Origin: Chara braunii
Taxonomy: Eukaryota > Streptophyta > Charophyceae > Charales > Characeae
Length of the DNA: 26,850 nt
Direction of reading: 5' to 3'
Assembly: GCA_003427395.1 (NCBI GenBank)
Contig: BFEA01000194.1
Span: 1,751,003-1,777,852, forward strand
In this document: one piece after another, positions 9,153 through 18,409 of the stretch
How the letters are laid out: each line of letters begins with the position of its first letter
How positions within the stretch are numbered: the first letter of the stretch is position 1
Position numbers and translations under genes: made by a program
Notes under the pieces: generated by a model
The model's database searches: none
Seen by the model: only the letters and a program-made list of their open reading frames with translations
What the model was told of the DNA's origin: nothing

Positions 9153-9236
9153 AAGACAATGTATGGTCATCATGTCTGTACATCGACTGAAAGACACCCC
9201 AAATAGAGCTATTAGGACCATACGTTGTATTCGGGT
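9153..9236. repeat. Decayed hairpin element (copy 2)
   Basis: Relative of the hairpin at 2371-2481. It shares the loop core cgactgaaagacacccc, the tatggtcat arm segment and the tacgttgtattcggg end. Its own arms pair only partly, so it has decayed. It abuts the right pseudo-LTR directly. Confidence 0.7.
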
Positions 9237-9339
9237 GAGGAAGGTAGGATGGTGCAAGACAATTGATTCCAAACTGATGTAACAAGATTTTTTTTTTTTC
9301 AAAGATACATCCATTCCTTTGGCAATCCTTCAGTACCTC

Positions 9340-9509
9340 TGGGGCGAGGTCCAACCAGCAAAGAGGATTGGATTAAATGCCTGAATCTACACGTGTCTGT
9401 GGAAAGGTGCAGAAAATCGAGATTGAACTTCTTTTCTGCATCTCTGCGTAAAACACATCCAGATTCAGGAGCTTAATCCAATCCTCGTTGCTAGTGGGGC
9501 CTCACCCCT
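9340..9509. repeat. ~170-bp foldback sequence
   Basis: The left arm from 9340 and the right arm ending at 9509 are reverse complements over about 60 bases with a modest number of mismatches, including aggattggattaa, cctgaatct and gcagaaaa. Complementarity continues, more weakly, toward the centre at about 9425. It could be a short MITE or a transcribed long hairpin. I see no protein. Confidence 0.7.
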
Positions 9510-9971
9510 GGTGGAAAGAGCACCAGTGGGGAATGTAACAAGCTTGCGCTTCAATGGCCGGAAATAAGAAATTTGGGCAAGCCAGCCCTCGCCCCTGTAT
9601 AGTGGAGGGTACAACCGTACAACTACTCTCGTAGTAGCCTTAGCCAACTGGCCAATGCATGCCCATAACTGTCGAACCAGCAGTACAGGTGATCCCTAAT
9701 TGCATTGCACCCCCAAACAGCAAGAGGCCACAATTATGATGTACCGGTCCTGGCTCAATTTCTTTTTTCCTTTTTGGGCGGCAGTCTTGTGATATATCCA
9801 CAGGTGATTGGCCCCGGGTAATTCGAGATTATATTGTAGATTATACTCTAAGATTATATGTCATGATTATTAGCTATAGATCCTGTTGAAGTATCGTGAA
9901 ATTGAGGATCTCAACCCTGATGGACATCGTAATAGAGCCATGAATGTCAGCTATGATGATTCTGACTGAGA
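9510..9971. other. Non-coding spacer
   Basis: No gene or repeat with clear support was found between the foldback and the probable LINE-tail copy. The section around 9810-9890 is AT-rich. Confidence 0.5.
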
Positions 9972-10067
9972 ATTTTTGTTTTTTGTTTTTCACAAACACC
10001 GCTGGAGTTTCATTACTAATGATTGTCAAGGCCGGGCTCCTCACAGTCTACCCGGAATAATGGATAG
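9972..10067 (-). mobile_element. Probable solitary LINE 3' tail
   Basis: A T-rich run (9973-9991) followed by cacaaacaccg and, further on, the block ggccgggctcctcacag plus tctacccgga matches the LINE's 3' end at 13058-13170 (T30, acaaaaaccg, then ggccggggtcctcacag plus tctacccgga). Read on the minus strand this is a LINE 3' UTR end with an A-rich tail. It fits a severely 5'-truncated insertion, or a SINE that borrowed the LINE tail. Middle portions are poorly conserved. Confidence 0.5.
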
Positions 10068-10443
10068 CCTGGGAGCGTTACCCAGCTTCGCTTACAGGGA
10101 GGAGCCCTCCAGGGGACCGCCCCCCTTGAGACAAATAGCAATTGAGACGAAAACAACAACTGACAATCATGCAAGACCTCATCCTACACTCATCCCCACT
10201 AGATACCACTCGGCAGCTTCACCCTACTTGTAACTGCTGCTGAGGGTTAGGCGTATTCCCCTACGTCGGGAGATAGGAACCTAAGCCACTTCCCCGAACG
10301 AAAAAGCACTACCTCCAGCCCTACATACCTCCATCCACTGCCCTCCTACTGAGGAGAAGTTAACCGAGTTTCCAGGTATTTAGCTAGAATATACTAACCA
10401 CTCGTCCAAGATCACCTTGTTGTAGACCACCTTTGACAGCTTT
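10068..10443. other. Non-coding spacer
   Basis: No recognisable gene. The open frames are short and carry no domain signature. The composition is moderately GC-rich, without simple repeats. Confidence 0.4.
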
Positions 10444-10752
10444 TCAACCAGGGCCCAGGCCCCAGGTCCCCAGGAACCAGCTCCGCAGCAGGACCTGAGC
10501 AGGCACTTCCACCGGCCCTGACGCTCCCGCATTGCCAGGGGTTACAGGGAGGCACAACTCACCCCAGTGAGTTATCAGCGTTGACTGGCCCTGGCCATCC
10601 TCCTCACTGTCCTCAGGCCACCGAAAGTTAACGGGAATAGAACCCAGCACCTACGTGGTGCTGCTCAGGCAGGAAACCTACTGAGCAGCTGGCTCAATTT
10701 GCATTTTTTGGGAATCTGTGTTTTTGTTTGTTTTGTTTTGTTTTGTTTTTTC
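10444..10752 (-). mobile_element. Candidate tRNA-related SINE
   Basis: Read on the minus strand, 10694-10631 contains an A-box-like gctgctcagtagg followed about 30 nt later by a B-box-like ggttctattcc, each close to the RNA polymerase III consensus with one or two departures. The A-box lies in a 9-bp hairpin (gctgctcag with ctgagcagc). The sequence to the left (minus-strand downstream) to about 10444 is GC-rich and non-coding, and a T/G-rich run (10718-10752) lies on the other side. A proper acceptor stem is missing, so this is not an intact tRNA. The borders are my estimate. Confidence 0.4.
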
Positions 10753-11086
10753 ACTGCTCACAGGATTCACCCTTTCCCTCAGCGTTTGTTTTCCTTAGCG
10801 GATCCCCTGCTTCCCCATCTACCGGGAGCATAGTTTAGCCTACCTCGGACATACGGGACAGTAGTTGCAGGCACTGGCGCTAGGTCTAGTACAACCCCAA
10901 CCCAGCCCCAGTTGAAGCACTACTGAATGAGCCACGCCGCACGCATACTTCTGTCGCCAAGCCTAGTCAGCCTATGCAATCCTATGAGCATTTGACTCGG
11001 GTCAGTCTGATGGCGAGTGTTCAAACGTACATGAAAAAGACCAGCCGTGGCGCGATGGCGCGAGCGTCTGAGCGCCCGCACCAAGG
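10753..11086. other. Non-coding spacer
   Basis: I see no gene or structured repeat here. It leads into the GT-rich tract on its right. Confidence 0.4.
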
Positions 11087-11275
11087 CGTGTGTGCATGTG
11101 CAGGCGTGCGTGAGCGAGTGCAAGCGTGTGTGTGCAAGTGTAGGCGGGTGTGTCCGCTGATGTGTGTGTGTGTGTGGTGTGTGCGCATGCACGTGTGCAT
11201 ATCAGCTTATGTGGGCACTCGAGCCGCTGTGAGCGTGAGCGTGCGTGTGCGCAGGTTAGTATGTGTGTGCAGGCG
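11087..11275. repeat. GT-rich degenerate repeat tract
   Basis: Low-complexity DNA dominated by gtgtg, gcgtg and gtgca words, including an uninterrupted (TG) run near 11160-11176. Apparent proteins on either strand (Cys/Val/Arg or His/Thr runs) are translations of this tract. Confidence 0.8.
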
Positions 11276-11625
11276 GTACGGCGTGTGGACGGACGAGCAG
11301 GCGAACAAGACATCGAGATATGATGAGATATCATGAACATTGTTGGGGAGTAGGGATTTGGCAAGGACACGGCGGGTGCTGACTGGTTCCGGCTTCGTGC
11401 CTTTATCCAGCAGTGTTGCAGGCTAACACCCGGAGGGAGGGGGGGATTTTTCTTGGTGGGGGGAAGATCATCATGAGATGCTGCTTCATCTGCCCTGCAT
11501 GTCATTACAGCATGCGAGTGGGGGAGTACACTCTTGTGGGGAGTAGGAAACATTGGAGTCTGTTGGAGATTGAACTGCTCACGGCGGTGTTCATCAGCAA
11601 GCGGCAGGACAGCAGGGGAAGTCAC

Positions 11626-11712
11626 CATCAGCATCAGCATGAGCATCAGCATGAGCATCAGCATGAGCATCAGCATGAGCATCAGCATGGGCATCAGCAT
11701 CAGCATCATCAT
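11626..11712. repeat. 12-bp minisatellite (catcagcatgag)
   Basis: About seven units of a 12-bp repeat built from catcag and catgag hexamers. The edges degenerate to pure catcag units and cat triplets. All frames remain open through it because the period is a multiple of three, giving Met/Ser/Ile or His/Glu/Gln repeats or, on the other strand, Met-Leu-rich ones. These ORFs are not supported otherwise. Confidence 0.9.
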
Positions 11713-11724
11713 GACCACATTGGA

Positions 11725-12381
11725 GGGCGTGGGTGTTTCGTCTTTTTTCTTTTTTTTTTTCTCTTCATACCCCTCTTCTTTCCCTCCAGCCTCTTCTCCT
11801 TTCTCTTTTCTTCCTCTCCTCTTTACTCATTTCTCTGCCCTCTTCTCTTCGTTCTCTAGTTTTCTCTCCTTTCCTTTGGGTTGTTCCACCTACTCGTCCG
11901 GAAAGGAGGGGTGTAGTGGGGTGACAATGGGCAGAGCGGAGGAGGGAATGGGGTGGTAGGGGGCGGGGTATGAAAAAGGTGGACGTAAAGGAGAGAGAGA
12001 AGGGGAGAGGTAGTGGGCGAGGGGATTGGGGATTAGGGAGTTTGGGAGGAAAAGGGATAACAAAAAAAAAAAAAAAAAAAAAAAAAGAGGGATGGGGGGG
12101 GCGGACGTACTCTACGTTGCTTCTAATCTAAACAATCTGATATACTTTCTGGCGGGCGTAGGTGTTTCATCTCTTTTCATTCTTTTTTGAAGTCTTTTCT
12201 CTTCGTACCCTTCTCTCCTCCTTCTTTCCCTCCAGCCTCTTCTCCTTACTCTTCTCTCCCTCTCCTCTTTACTCATTCTCTGCCCTCTTTTCTTCCTTGT
12301 CTCATCTTCTCTTCTCTGCTTTGGGTTGTTCTGTGTAGGGGGGCGACAACAGGCGGAAGTGGAGGAGGCAATGGGGTAGGC
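11725..12381. repeat. Duplicated pyrimidine-rich block
   Basis: Segment 11725-11960 recurs at 12154-12380. Both begin with gggcgtRggtgtttc, continue through tttccctccagcctcttctcc, cctctcctctttactcat and tttgggttgttc, and end with a purine-rich gaggaggRaatggggt. They are separated by a purine-rich spacer containing a 25-nt poly(A) run (12062-12086). This is a direct repeat with an offset of 420-430 bp, with no coding support. Confidence 0.75.
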
Positions 12382-12975
12382 ATCCAGGGCTCCTTCAGCA
12401 ACAACCGAAGGTCACCTTTGTAGATAGCTCAACATTGGGAGTAAAAACAACTGAGCAGATCTCCAGACACCACCCGCCTGTACGACACACTTCAATTCTT
12501 TCAAAGGAAAAGACGCAGAGCCAAACCTAATCGTGGGCAGACCACATGCACCGTGTCTCTAGCTGCCCTGGCCTAGAGCCACGACTATCTGGCTATTTTG
12601 CCTGTTCGGCCTGTGGGACCAGGTCGTGGCCTGACCCCACAGGCCATGTGCTCATTCAGTCCAGTCCAGTCCTGCCCGGTACCACTGTCAGTATCAGGCC
12701 AGTTCAGTCCAGTCCAGTCAGTCCGCTGGGGGTATACCCCAGCTGCAGTCTGTTTTCAGTCTCATTCTTCACTTGCACAACTTGGAGTACGTGTGTGTTG
12801 AGTCTGTGTTGTCCCTTCCAGTTCCATCTCCATCTCCCCCATCCTCATCCCTTCGGAACGATTCCCACTCCCACCGACCCCATCCCGCAAGCGCGGGAAA
12901 ATTGTGTAATCCCGATAGCGGGATTTCGGGTTTTTTTTGCCCCTCGTTTTGAGAGCAAACAGATGGGAAAACTTT
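12382..12975. other. Non-coding stretch with short inverted and tandem motifs
   Basis: No gene is recognised. Nested inverted repeats occur at 12578-12585 with 12623-12630 and 12608-12617 with 12636-12645, and the motif cagtccagtc is repeated several times between 12655 and 12725. Confidence 0.5.
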
Positions 12976-13053
12976 CATTTCGTCAAAATGGACATCTTCT
13001 TTTTAACGAAATTGAAACCGAGTTTTTTGGCCGAAAACTCGTCAAAATTTGTT

Positions 13054-13057
<4 letters not shown>
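12976..13057. repeat. Dispersed 82-bp repeat, copy A
   Basis: This segment is nearly the exact reverse complement of 24183-24268, differing by about a 4-bp gap and a few substitutions. It contains an internal near-palindrome gagttttttggccgaaaac. It lies immediately left of the LINE poly(A) tail. No function is evident. Confidence 0.85.

Positions 13058-13087
<30 letters not shown>
13058..13087 (-). other. LINE poly(A) tail (T30 on the + strand)
   Basis: Thirty uninterrupted T on the plus strand, directly beside the 3' UTR of the minus-strand LINE. The length indicates either a fairly recent insertion or later microsatellite growth. Confidence 0.75.
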
Positions 13088-13092
<5 letters not shown>

Positions 13093-13446
13093 AACCGGGC
13101 CCTGTGCCCAAGGCTGATATTTCCAATATAAGGATTGAGGCCGGGGTCCTCACAGTCTACCCGGAGTAACAGAACATAATTTGCTGAGGACCAAAACAGA
13201 ACCTGCTGAGAACCGGGCTCAGCGTCCCACTTCCTAAAAAAATTGTGAAAACTGTGAGAAATAGAACATGCTGAGAACCTGGTTCATCCTCTCGATCTCT
13301 ATGAAACCTGTGAAAACTATGAGATACCTCTACTTATATCTTAAACCTGCTATGCTGCTACCTTTATGCTTGTAAAGGTGCTTCTCTAATCTTGAGGATA
13401 TAGATGCCTCTTCAGCCATAAAATCTGACTGCCAAATAAAAGTGAT
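13088..13446 (-). other. LINE 3' UTR
   Basis: Non-coding sequence between the ORF2 stop and the poly(A) tail. Its last ~80 bp resemble 9972-10067, which supports its identity as the element's 3' end. The section 13170-13325 contains repeated short motifs (gaacMtgctgagaac and gtgaaaactRtgaga). Confidence 0.6.
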
Positions 13447-14930
13447 TTATCTAGCATCCATCTCCATAGATCCCCCACTTGTCATTTTCCCCTCCTCTCC
13501 CCCCCCAAACCACTCAAGATCCACCAAAGCAAGTGTAGAGGGAGGGAATAGTTCAGAAAAATACTCAGGTGATCTCAAAGAAACTCCTGGTTGTATGTCA
13601 AACCATCTTTGAAAGGTAATCTGGTAGTCTCGCTTAAAGGACACCTGATCCCCTTCCCCACCTGGCCACACCACCTCTCCCAATTTCTCTCCTGGTGCAT
13701 CCCCCAGCCAGTCCAGATTGAATTGTAAATTTTTTTGTTTAATATCCTTTTTCTGTTTGAATTGTAAAAGCTTTATTTTCATCGTTTCCCATTGATTTCT
13801 AATTTCAGTTTGGACAAAATGTTGGATTATTTCTGTTATCTCTTGTTTTTCGATTTTAATCCCCTCCATTGTATTAACACATCTATTTTGCCACAAAGTT
13901 CACAAGACCGCTTTTCTTCCCAAACTGAAGAAGTTTTGTTGAAAAACAGATAGTTCTGTTAATACTGGATTCCAATGCCCAAGGAGGATAGCCCTCCAGT
14001 CCCATGGCCACTCCAGGCCTGTTAGCCTTCTCCATACGTAATCCCAACGACGCCAAAGCAATACTNAACCCGGGCATTGTAGAAAGACATGTTCAATTGT
14101 TTCTCTGATCTTCCTACTAGGAAAGGTCTGTACACAAGAGTTGCACCATGGCAAAGCTAGGCNTTTTTGTTCTAATGTAGAGTGTTCTATTAACNAGTCA
14201 TTTGTGGGTAAACACCTGTGCATTATTTGCCATTGTAGGGATGCAAATTTAGCAGGCCTCTCCTTGAGTCCTTGGAACCACTTCACTGGTTTTAGCAGGT
14301 CTTCGTAGATGTTTAGGTGTCTATGCCATCGGTCTTGTATGATTTATGAGACCTCTACTTTAGGGCGAAATATCCTGTAAGATGCTTTTACTGACAAGGA
14401 CTGTAATCTTAGGGGTTTACTACTCCTATTTATACGCCATACCCACTCCGATGGGTCTAAGGAGAGATCTAGAATGGGAATATTAGGAAGGAACATTGTC
14501 CATCCCTTTGTCTTTACGCAATATAGCGCCCTTACCCTGTGCATTTCATTAAAGTATGAGAAAATAACCTTGTCTTGATCCTTGTTATAAATTCTATTAT
14601 CTTTATGGATTTTTAAAATATTCACTAGTGCTCCCTCCTCGTAGACATCTAGAATTCGTCCTACTGACTTGGAGCCATCTTGTAGATTTAAACAAACCCA
14701 GTCCGATATTCGGAAAATCGGACCTCTTTTCATACCACTATCCATGCCAGAGGAATAGATGAAATGATTTCTTCTAAATTTGTAATTAAATTGTGTGCAT
14801 ACTTTATCTCTTTTTTTAGTTTCTCTGCTGTCTTCCAACTCTTATTTATTGGGTCCCAAAGATCTTTAGTTCTTATTATTCCATTTTTGACCCATGTATG
14901 AAAATTATACCATTTCGATCCGTAAGCCAC
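13447..14930 (-). pseudogene. LINE ORF2 C-terminal part with zf-RVT
   Basis: C-terminal third of ORF2. From about 14930 to 14340 the connection region is readable in two frames, then a short gap with stops. The zf-RVT region runs from 14286 to 13900, showing LPWCNSC followed by ETIEHVFLQCP, the Cys/His pattern of this putative zinc-binding domain. A TGA at about 13897-13899 stands where the related fragment at 973-1620 has Trp (AVLW), so it is a simple nonsense change, and the frame then continues to the natural stop at 13447. Three Ns (14066, 14163, 14195) fall inside. The domain is thought to help RT bind RNA or DNA; the mechanism is not shown here. Confidence 0.8.
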
Positions 14931-16808
14931 CGGTTACCAAACAGAGGTTGGCGTAAGACTTCCTCAAACCTTGCTGGTGCTGCCTTGTTTGGTAAAGGCA
15001 ACTCCCGCCAGGTTTTCAATAGACTAGACCAAAATTTATCCAATCCTAGATCTCTCCTGGCCTCCACTCTTACCCCTGACCCAGTATAATGCGTTTTGGA
15101 GCGAGGAATAGTCTAAAACCTATCCTCCACCCATGTCAGGGGGTGCACCTTCTTAGTAGTTTGGGGGGTCAATCTACGAATTTGCTCGAGTGCCTGGTCT
15201 CGCCATGGGAGATCTGTAGTTGGAATTAAACGTTTCACTATTTGGAGTGTTAAAGTCTGGCATTGAATTTTTGGATCTATAAGTCTCAAACCTCCTTTAG
15301 TTTTCGGCTGGATTAAAGTCCTCCATGCTACTCTTGGGATAACATGTGGTGTTTCATGGTCTCCTCTCCAGAGAAAAGTTGTAAGTTGTCTTATCAATTC
15401 CTTTGTAGACTTCTTATTTAGAGACCACAAGCACGATTTGTACCAGATCGAGGCCAACACCACATTATTAATTATGAGAGCTCTACCAAAAATTGATGTA
15501 TGTTTATTTTTCCATAGTTTTATTTTTTCTAGCGCTGGGGAAGAAATCCATAAATCATTTGAACTTGGCTTCCCTTGAGCTGTGAGAATGACTCCTAACA
15601 CCGTAACAGGTGATTCCAAAGGAACCCATTTAATTCTAGGAAATTCCGGGGGTCTAACCTCTTGTGAGTGAATCCACCAACCCTGCTTTTTATTCCCCCA
15701 ATTGACTAGCATATCAGATAAAGCAGAAAATTTGTCCATTATTGCTTCGATTTTTTCGAAGTTGGATGAGGATGCCTCCATCATGATTGTTAAGTCATCG
15801 GCAAACATAGAGTAGATTGGGATTGCCTCCTTAGGGATTTTGGCAATCCTCAGTCTTTGAAGTTTACTGTTCTCCCTGAGATTTGTTTCTAATGCTTCCA
15901 TAATAATAACAAAAAAAAAAAAGAGCTAAAGGGTCTCCTTGCCTTACTGATCTCTGAAGAGGGATCTTAGGGGAAAGTAAGTTATTGACCTGGACCCGAG
16001 TAGTAGCATTTGAGTGAAGAATTTGAATCAATCTCCTTACTCTAGAACCAAAGTCCTACTTAGTTAAACGTGCATCCAGGAAGCACCAGTCCACATGATC
16101 ATAGGTTTTTTCAAAGTCTATAAATATGAACGCCGCATTGTGCTGGTTTTGCCTAGATAACTTAACCATTTCATTGATTAACAGCACACTATCATGTATA
16201 TTTCTCTCATGAATGAACCCTGTTTGAGAGGGATGGATAATATCAGACATTACAGAAATAAAACGATTAGCGATCGTCTTTGCTAGCATTTTGTAGACCA
16301 CTGTCAATCGAGTGATTGACCTATAATTTTTTATGTTGGACTTATCTCCTTTTTTGTATAAAAGCGTTAGAATTCCTTGACCAACAATTTCCCCCATGCA
16401 TCCTGATTCTTGAACTTGATTATAATATTCCATTAGGTCATTTACAAAGGTCGTCCACATTGCTTCCCAGAATTCTTTCGGGAGGCCATCTACCCAAGGG
16501 GTTTTATCCTCATCCATTTGCAAAAGAGTTGTCCAAATTTCGTCCTTTACAATTGGAGCTTACAATTTGTCTTTTTGTTCTTGGGTTAGTTTTTGTGTTA
16601 AGGGTTCCAGAAAATTATGGAACTCCAGATCTGGCAATGTGGGATTCACCATAGATGTATATAGATTTCTGAAAAATTCATAGGCTATTTTTAAACTACT
16701 GGCTGATGAAACAGCCTCAAGTTGTGGGGACGAATTAGGATCAATCAAAGCTTCGATATTTGTTCTTCTACTTCTTGCTTTCGCCATAACAAAAAAAGAA
16801 GCATCCAT
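14931..16808 (-). pseudogene. LINE ORF2 reverse transcriptase domain
   Basis: Polymerase for target-primed reverse transcription. Visible motifs in order are GLPKEFW, LLYKKGDKSNIKNYRSI, QTGFI with the following NE, motif A FIDFEKTYDHVDW (about 16090-16133, catalytic Asp present), motif B VRQGDPLA (about 15926-15950) and motif C FADD (15795-15811, both Asp present). Lesions are TAA at 16560, TAG at 16056, a frameshift at the A12 run on the plus strand (15911-15922), a stop at 15113 and two stops plus a frame change at 14876-14930. The catalytic residues survive although the frame does not, so inactivation seems fairly recent. The homopolymer frameshift could also be a sequencing error. Confidence 0.85.
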
Positions 16809-17960
16809 TTGTCCTTCTGACTAATGTTTGGATAATTTACTTCTAATGAGGTAACCCTGCCACCGATTTTGGGCTAAGGTGACAAGTTGGTTCTTAAGTT
16901 CTTGGATTTTCACTGTTCGGTTTAGAGTTTTCGAAGTTTTTTGTTGTTCATACTGGAGTATTTTTTCATGGATTTCTATTTATTGCTCATGTTTCTGTTT
17001 AACTATTAATTTTGAGAATTCATTGCATTTCTTGGCCAAAAAAAATAATCCACAGTTAAACCAAGATATATAGGATTCATGTTTGTCTTTTGTGGATTGT
17101 CAATACTTCCATACATCTTGGATATAGGTTCTAAAATCTTTTCTTTTTAAAAGGGAAGAGTTTAGCTTGTAAAAGTTTCTTCCTCGGTCTGTTTTTTTTC
17201 TGAATGTCAATAATATGATACACATTTTGTGGTCCGCCCCAGGCCATGGACTCTGAGGGAAAATATCGACTCCAACTAACGCATGGTCCAGATCTTCTGA
17301 CATAAGTATCAAATTTATTCTTGATCTAGACTGATGAGGAGTACTAGAGTTCCTGATGCAAGTAAATAATCGTTCTCGTGGAAAGAACCGTCGATATGTA
17401 TCATACAGTTTTTCAGCTTCACATAGTTGTTGAATGATTATTTCATCTTCTTCTATGTAAGCGGGGCATGGTGAAGGAATCTTCCACCTATCCAACCATC
17501 TATCGGGTGCCGCATTAAAATCTCCTGCTATGATTATTGGGATTCCGTTTGGTATATGATTCCGAATATTGTGAAAAAATTCTTTTCGTTCTTGTACGTC
17601 ATTTGGTCCATATATATTGAGTACACATACTACTTCTATTTCCAACATTACCAAAACCGAGATTCATCTACCACTTTCCTGATCTGCTTCCCAGTGAATA
17701 ATGTCTGCTCTAGAGTCCGGAGGTACCCATATAGCCACCCCGGCTGAGTCATTACGCGTCGCATAAGCTTGGTATTTTTGGTAGGGCCAGATCAGATTAT
17801 GTGCGCGATTATGAATGAGAGAGTCTGTCAGATGTGTTTCTTGAATACATATCAAGTCTGGCCATGATCTTCCCCCTACTCCTTTTAATTGTTCTATGAT
17901 AGCTCTTCTTTTAAGTGCGTCTGTTGTGGCCAAACCATTAACATTAAGTGTCCTTAGGTC
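16809..17960 (-). pseudogene. LINE ORF2 APE-type endonuclease and linker
   Basis: Apurinic-type endonuclease that would nick the target. It reads LRTLNVNGLATT (N-terminal Asn), ICIQETHL (catalytic Glu), IYGPND, IIAGDFNAAPDRW (GDFN, about 17514-17540) and GADHKM (the SDH position). In-frame TGA codons at 17664 and 17100 interrupt it, and further stops lie near 16980 and 16819 in the linker to the RT. The open frame begins after a TGA at 17961-17963, and no in-frame ATG precedes the first motif, so the original start is unclear. It may once have been joined to or translated after ORF1 by reinitiation. Confidence 0.85.
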
Positions 17961-17963
17961 TCA

Positions 17964-18409
17964 AACTGTTGTCTGTGTAGCTCGTTGCCGGGATGGATTT
18001 TTCCCAAAAAAAACTTGTATAGCTTCCATCCTTCTTCAAATTAGAGGAAAAGAAAGAAATTCAGTTACAGTCTCACCCATCCTCCTCCATCTAATATTGA
18101 CGAGGAGGTAAGCAGACCTCCACGTAAAATAGAGCAGAGAAAGGATGAAACCTCAACAACTGACCATACCACATTGGTTTTTATCTTGAGTTGCTGTAGT
18201 TCCAACAAAGCCGTATGGGAATACCATTTAAGACCCGACTCCTTATTATCCTCAAATCTCACAAAAGTGTCTCGTTTGGCCATCTTCGCCTGTTCACCCA
18301 TTAATGTGAGTGTCGCTTGAGGCCCTGGGTCATAATGTTTGGACAGAAAGTCATGCATATCCCTCTTGAAGGTCCTGTTGCCTGGATTTTGGTATTCTAC
18401 ATGTGTAGT
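17964..18409 (-). other. Region between LINE ORF1 and ORF2
   Basis: Contains an open minus-strand frame, about 18358-18065, beginning HDFLSKHYDPG, which directly follows the ORF1 stop in another frame. It may be the frameshifted end of ORF1 or the start of ORF2's linker. It shows no recognisable domain. Confidence 0.4.

Noticed and set aside
11626-11712. CRISPR array
   Set aside because: The units are contiguous with a 12-bp period and no unique spacers, so this is a minisatellite.
11002-11718. 238-residue minus-strand ORF with Met-Leu repeats and His/Thr repeats
   Set aside because: It is built from the 12-bp minisatellite and the GT-rich tract, with no domain between.
12976-13057. Conserved small protein shared with 24183-24268
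   Set aside because: Both copies can be read as a similar short peptide, but the frames differ by indels and start or stop outside. The similarity is at DNA level.
13447-17960. Stop-codon reassignment explaining the ORF2 stops
   Set aside because: TAA, TAG and TGA all interrupt the frame, along with frameshifts, while ORF1 has none. Pseudogene decay is simpler.
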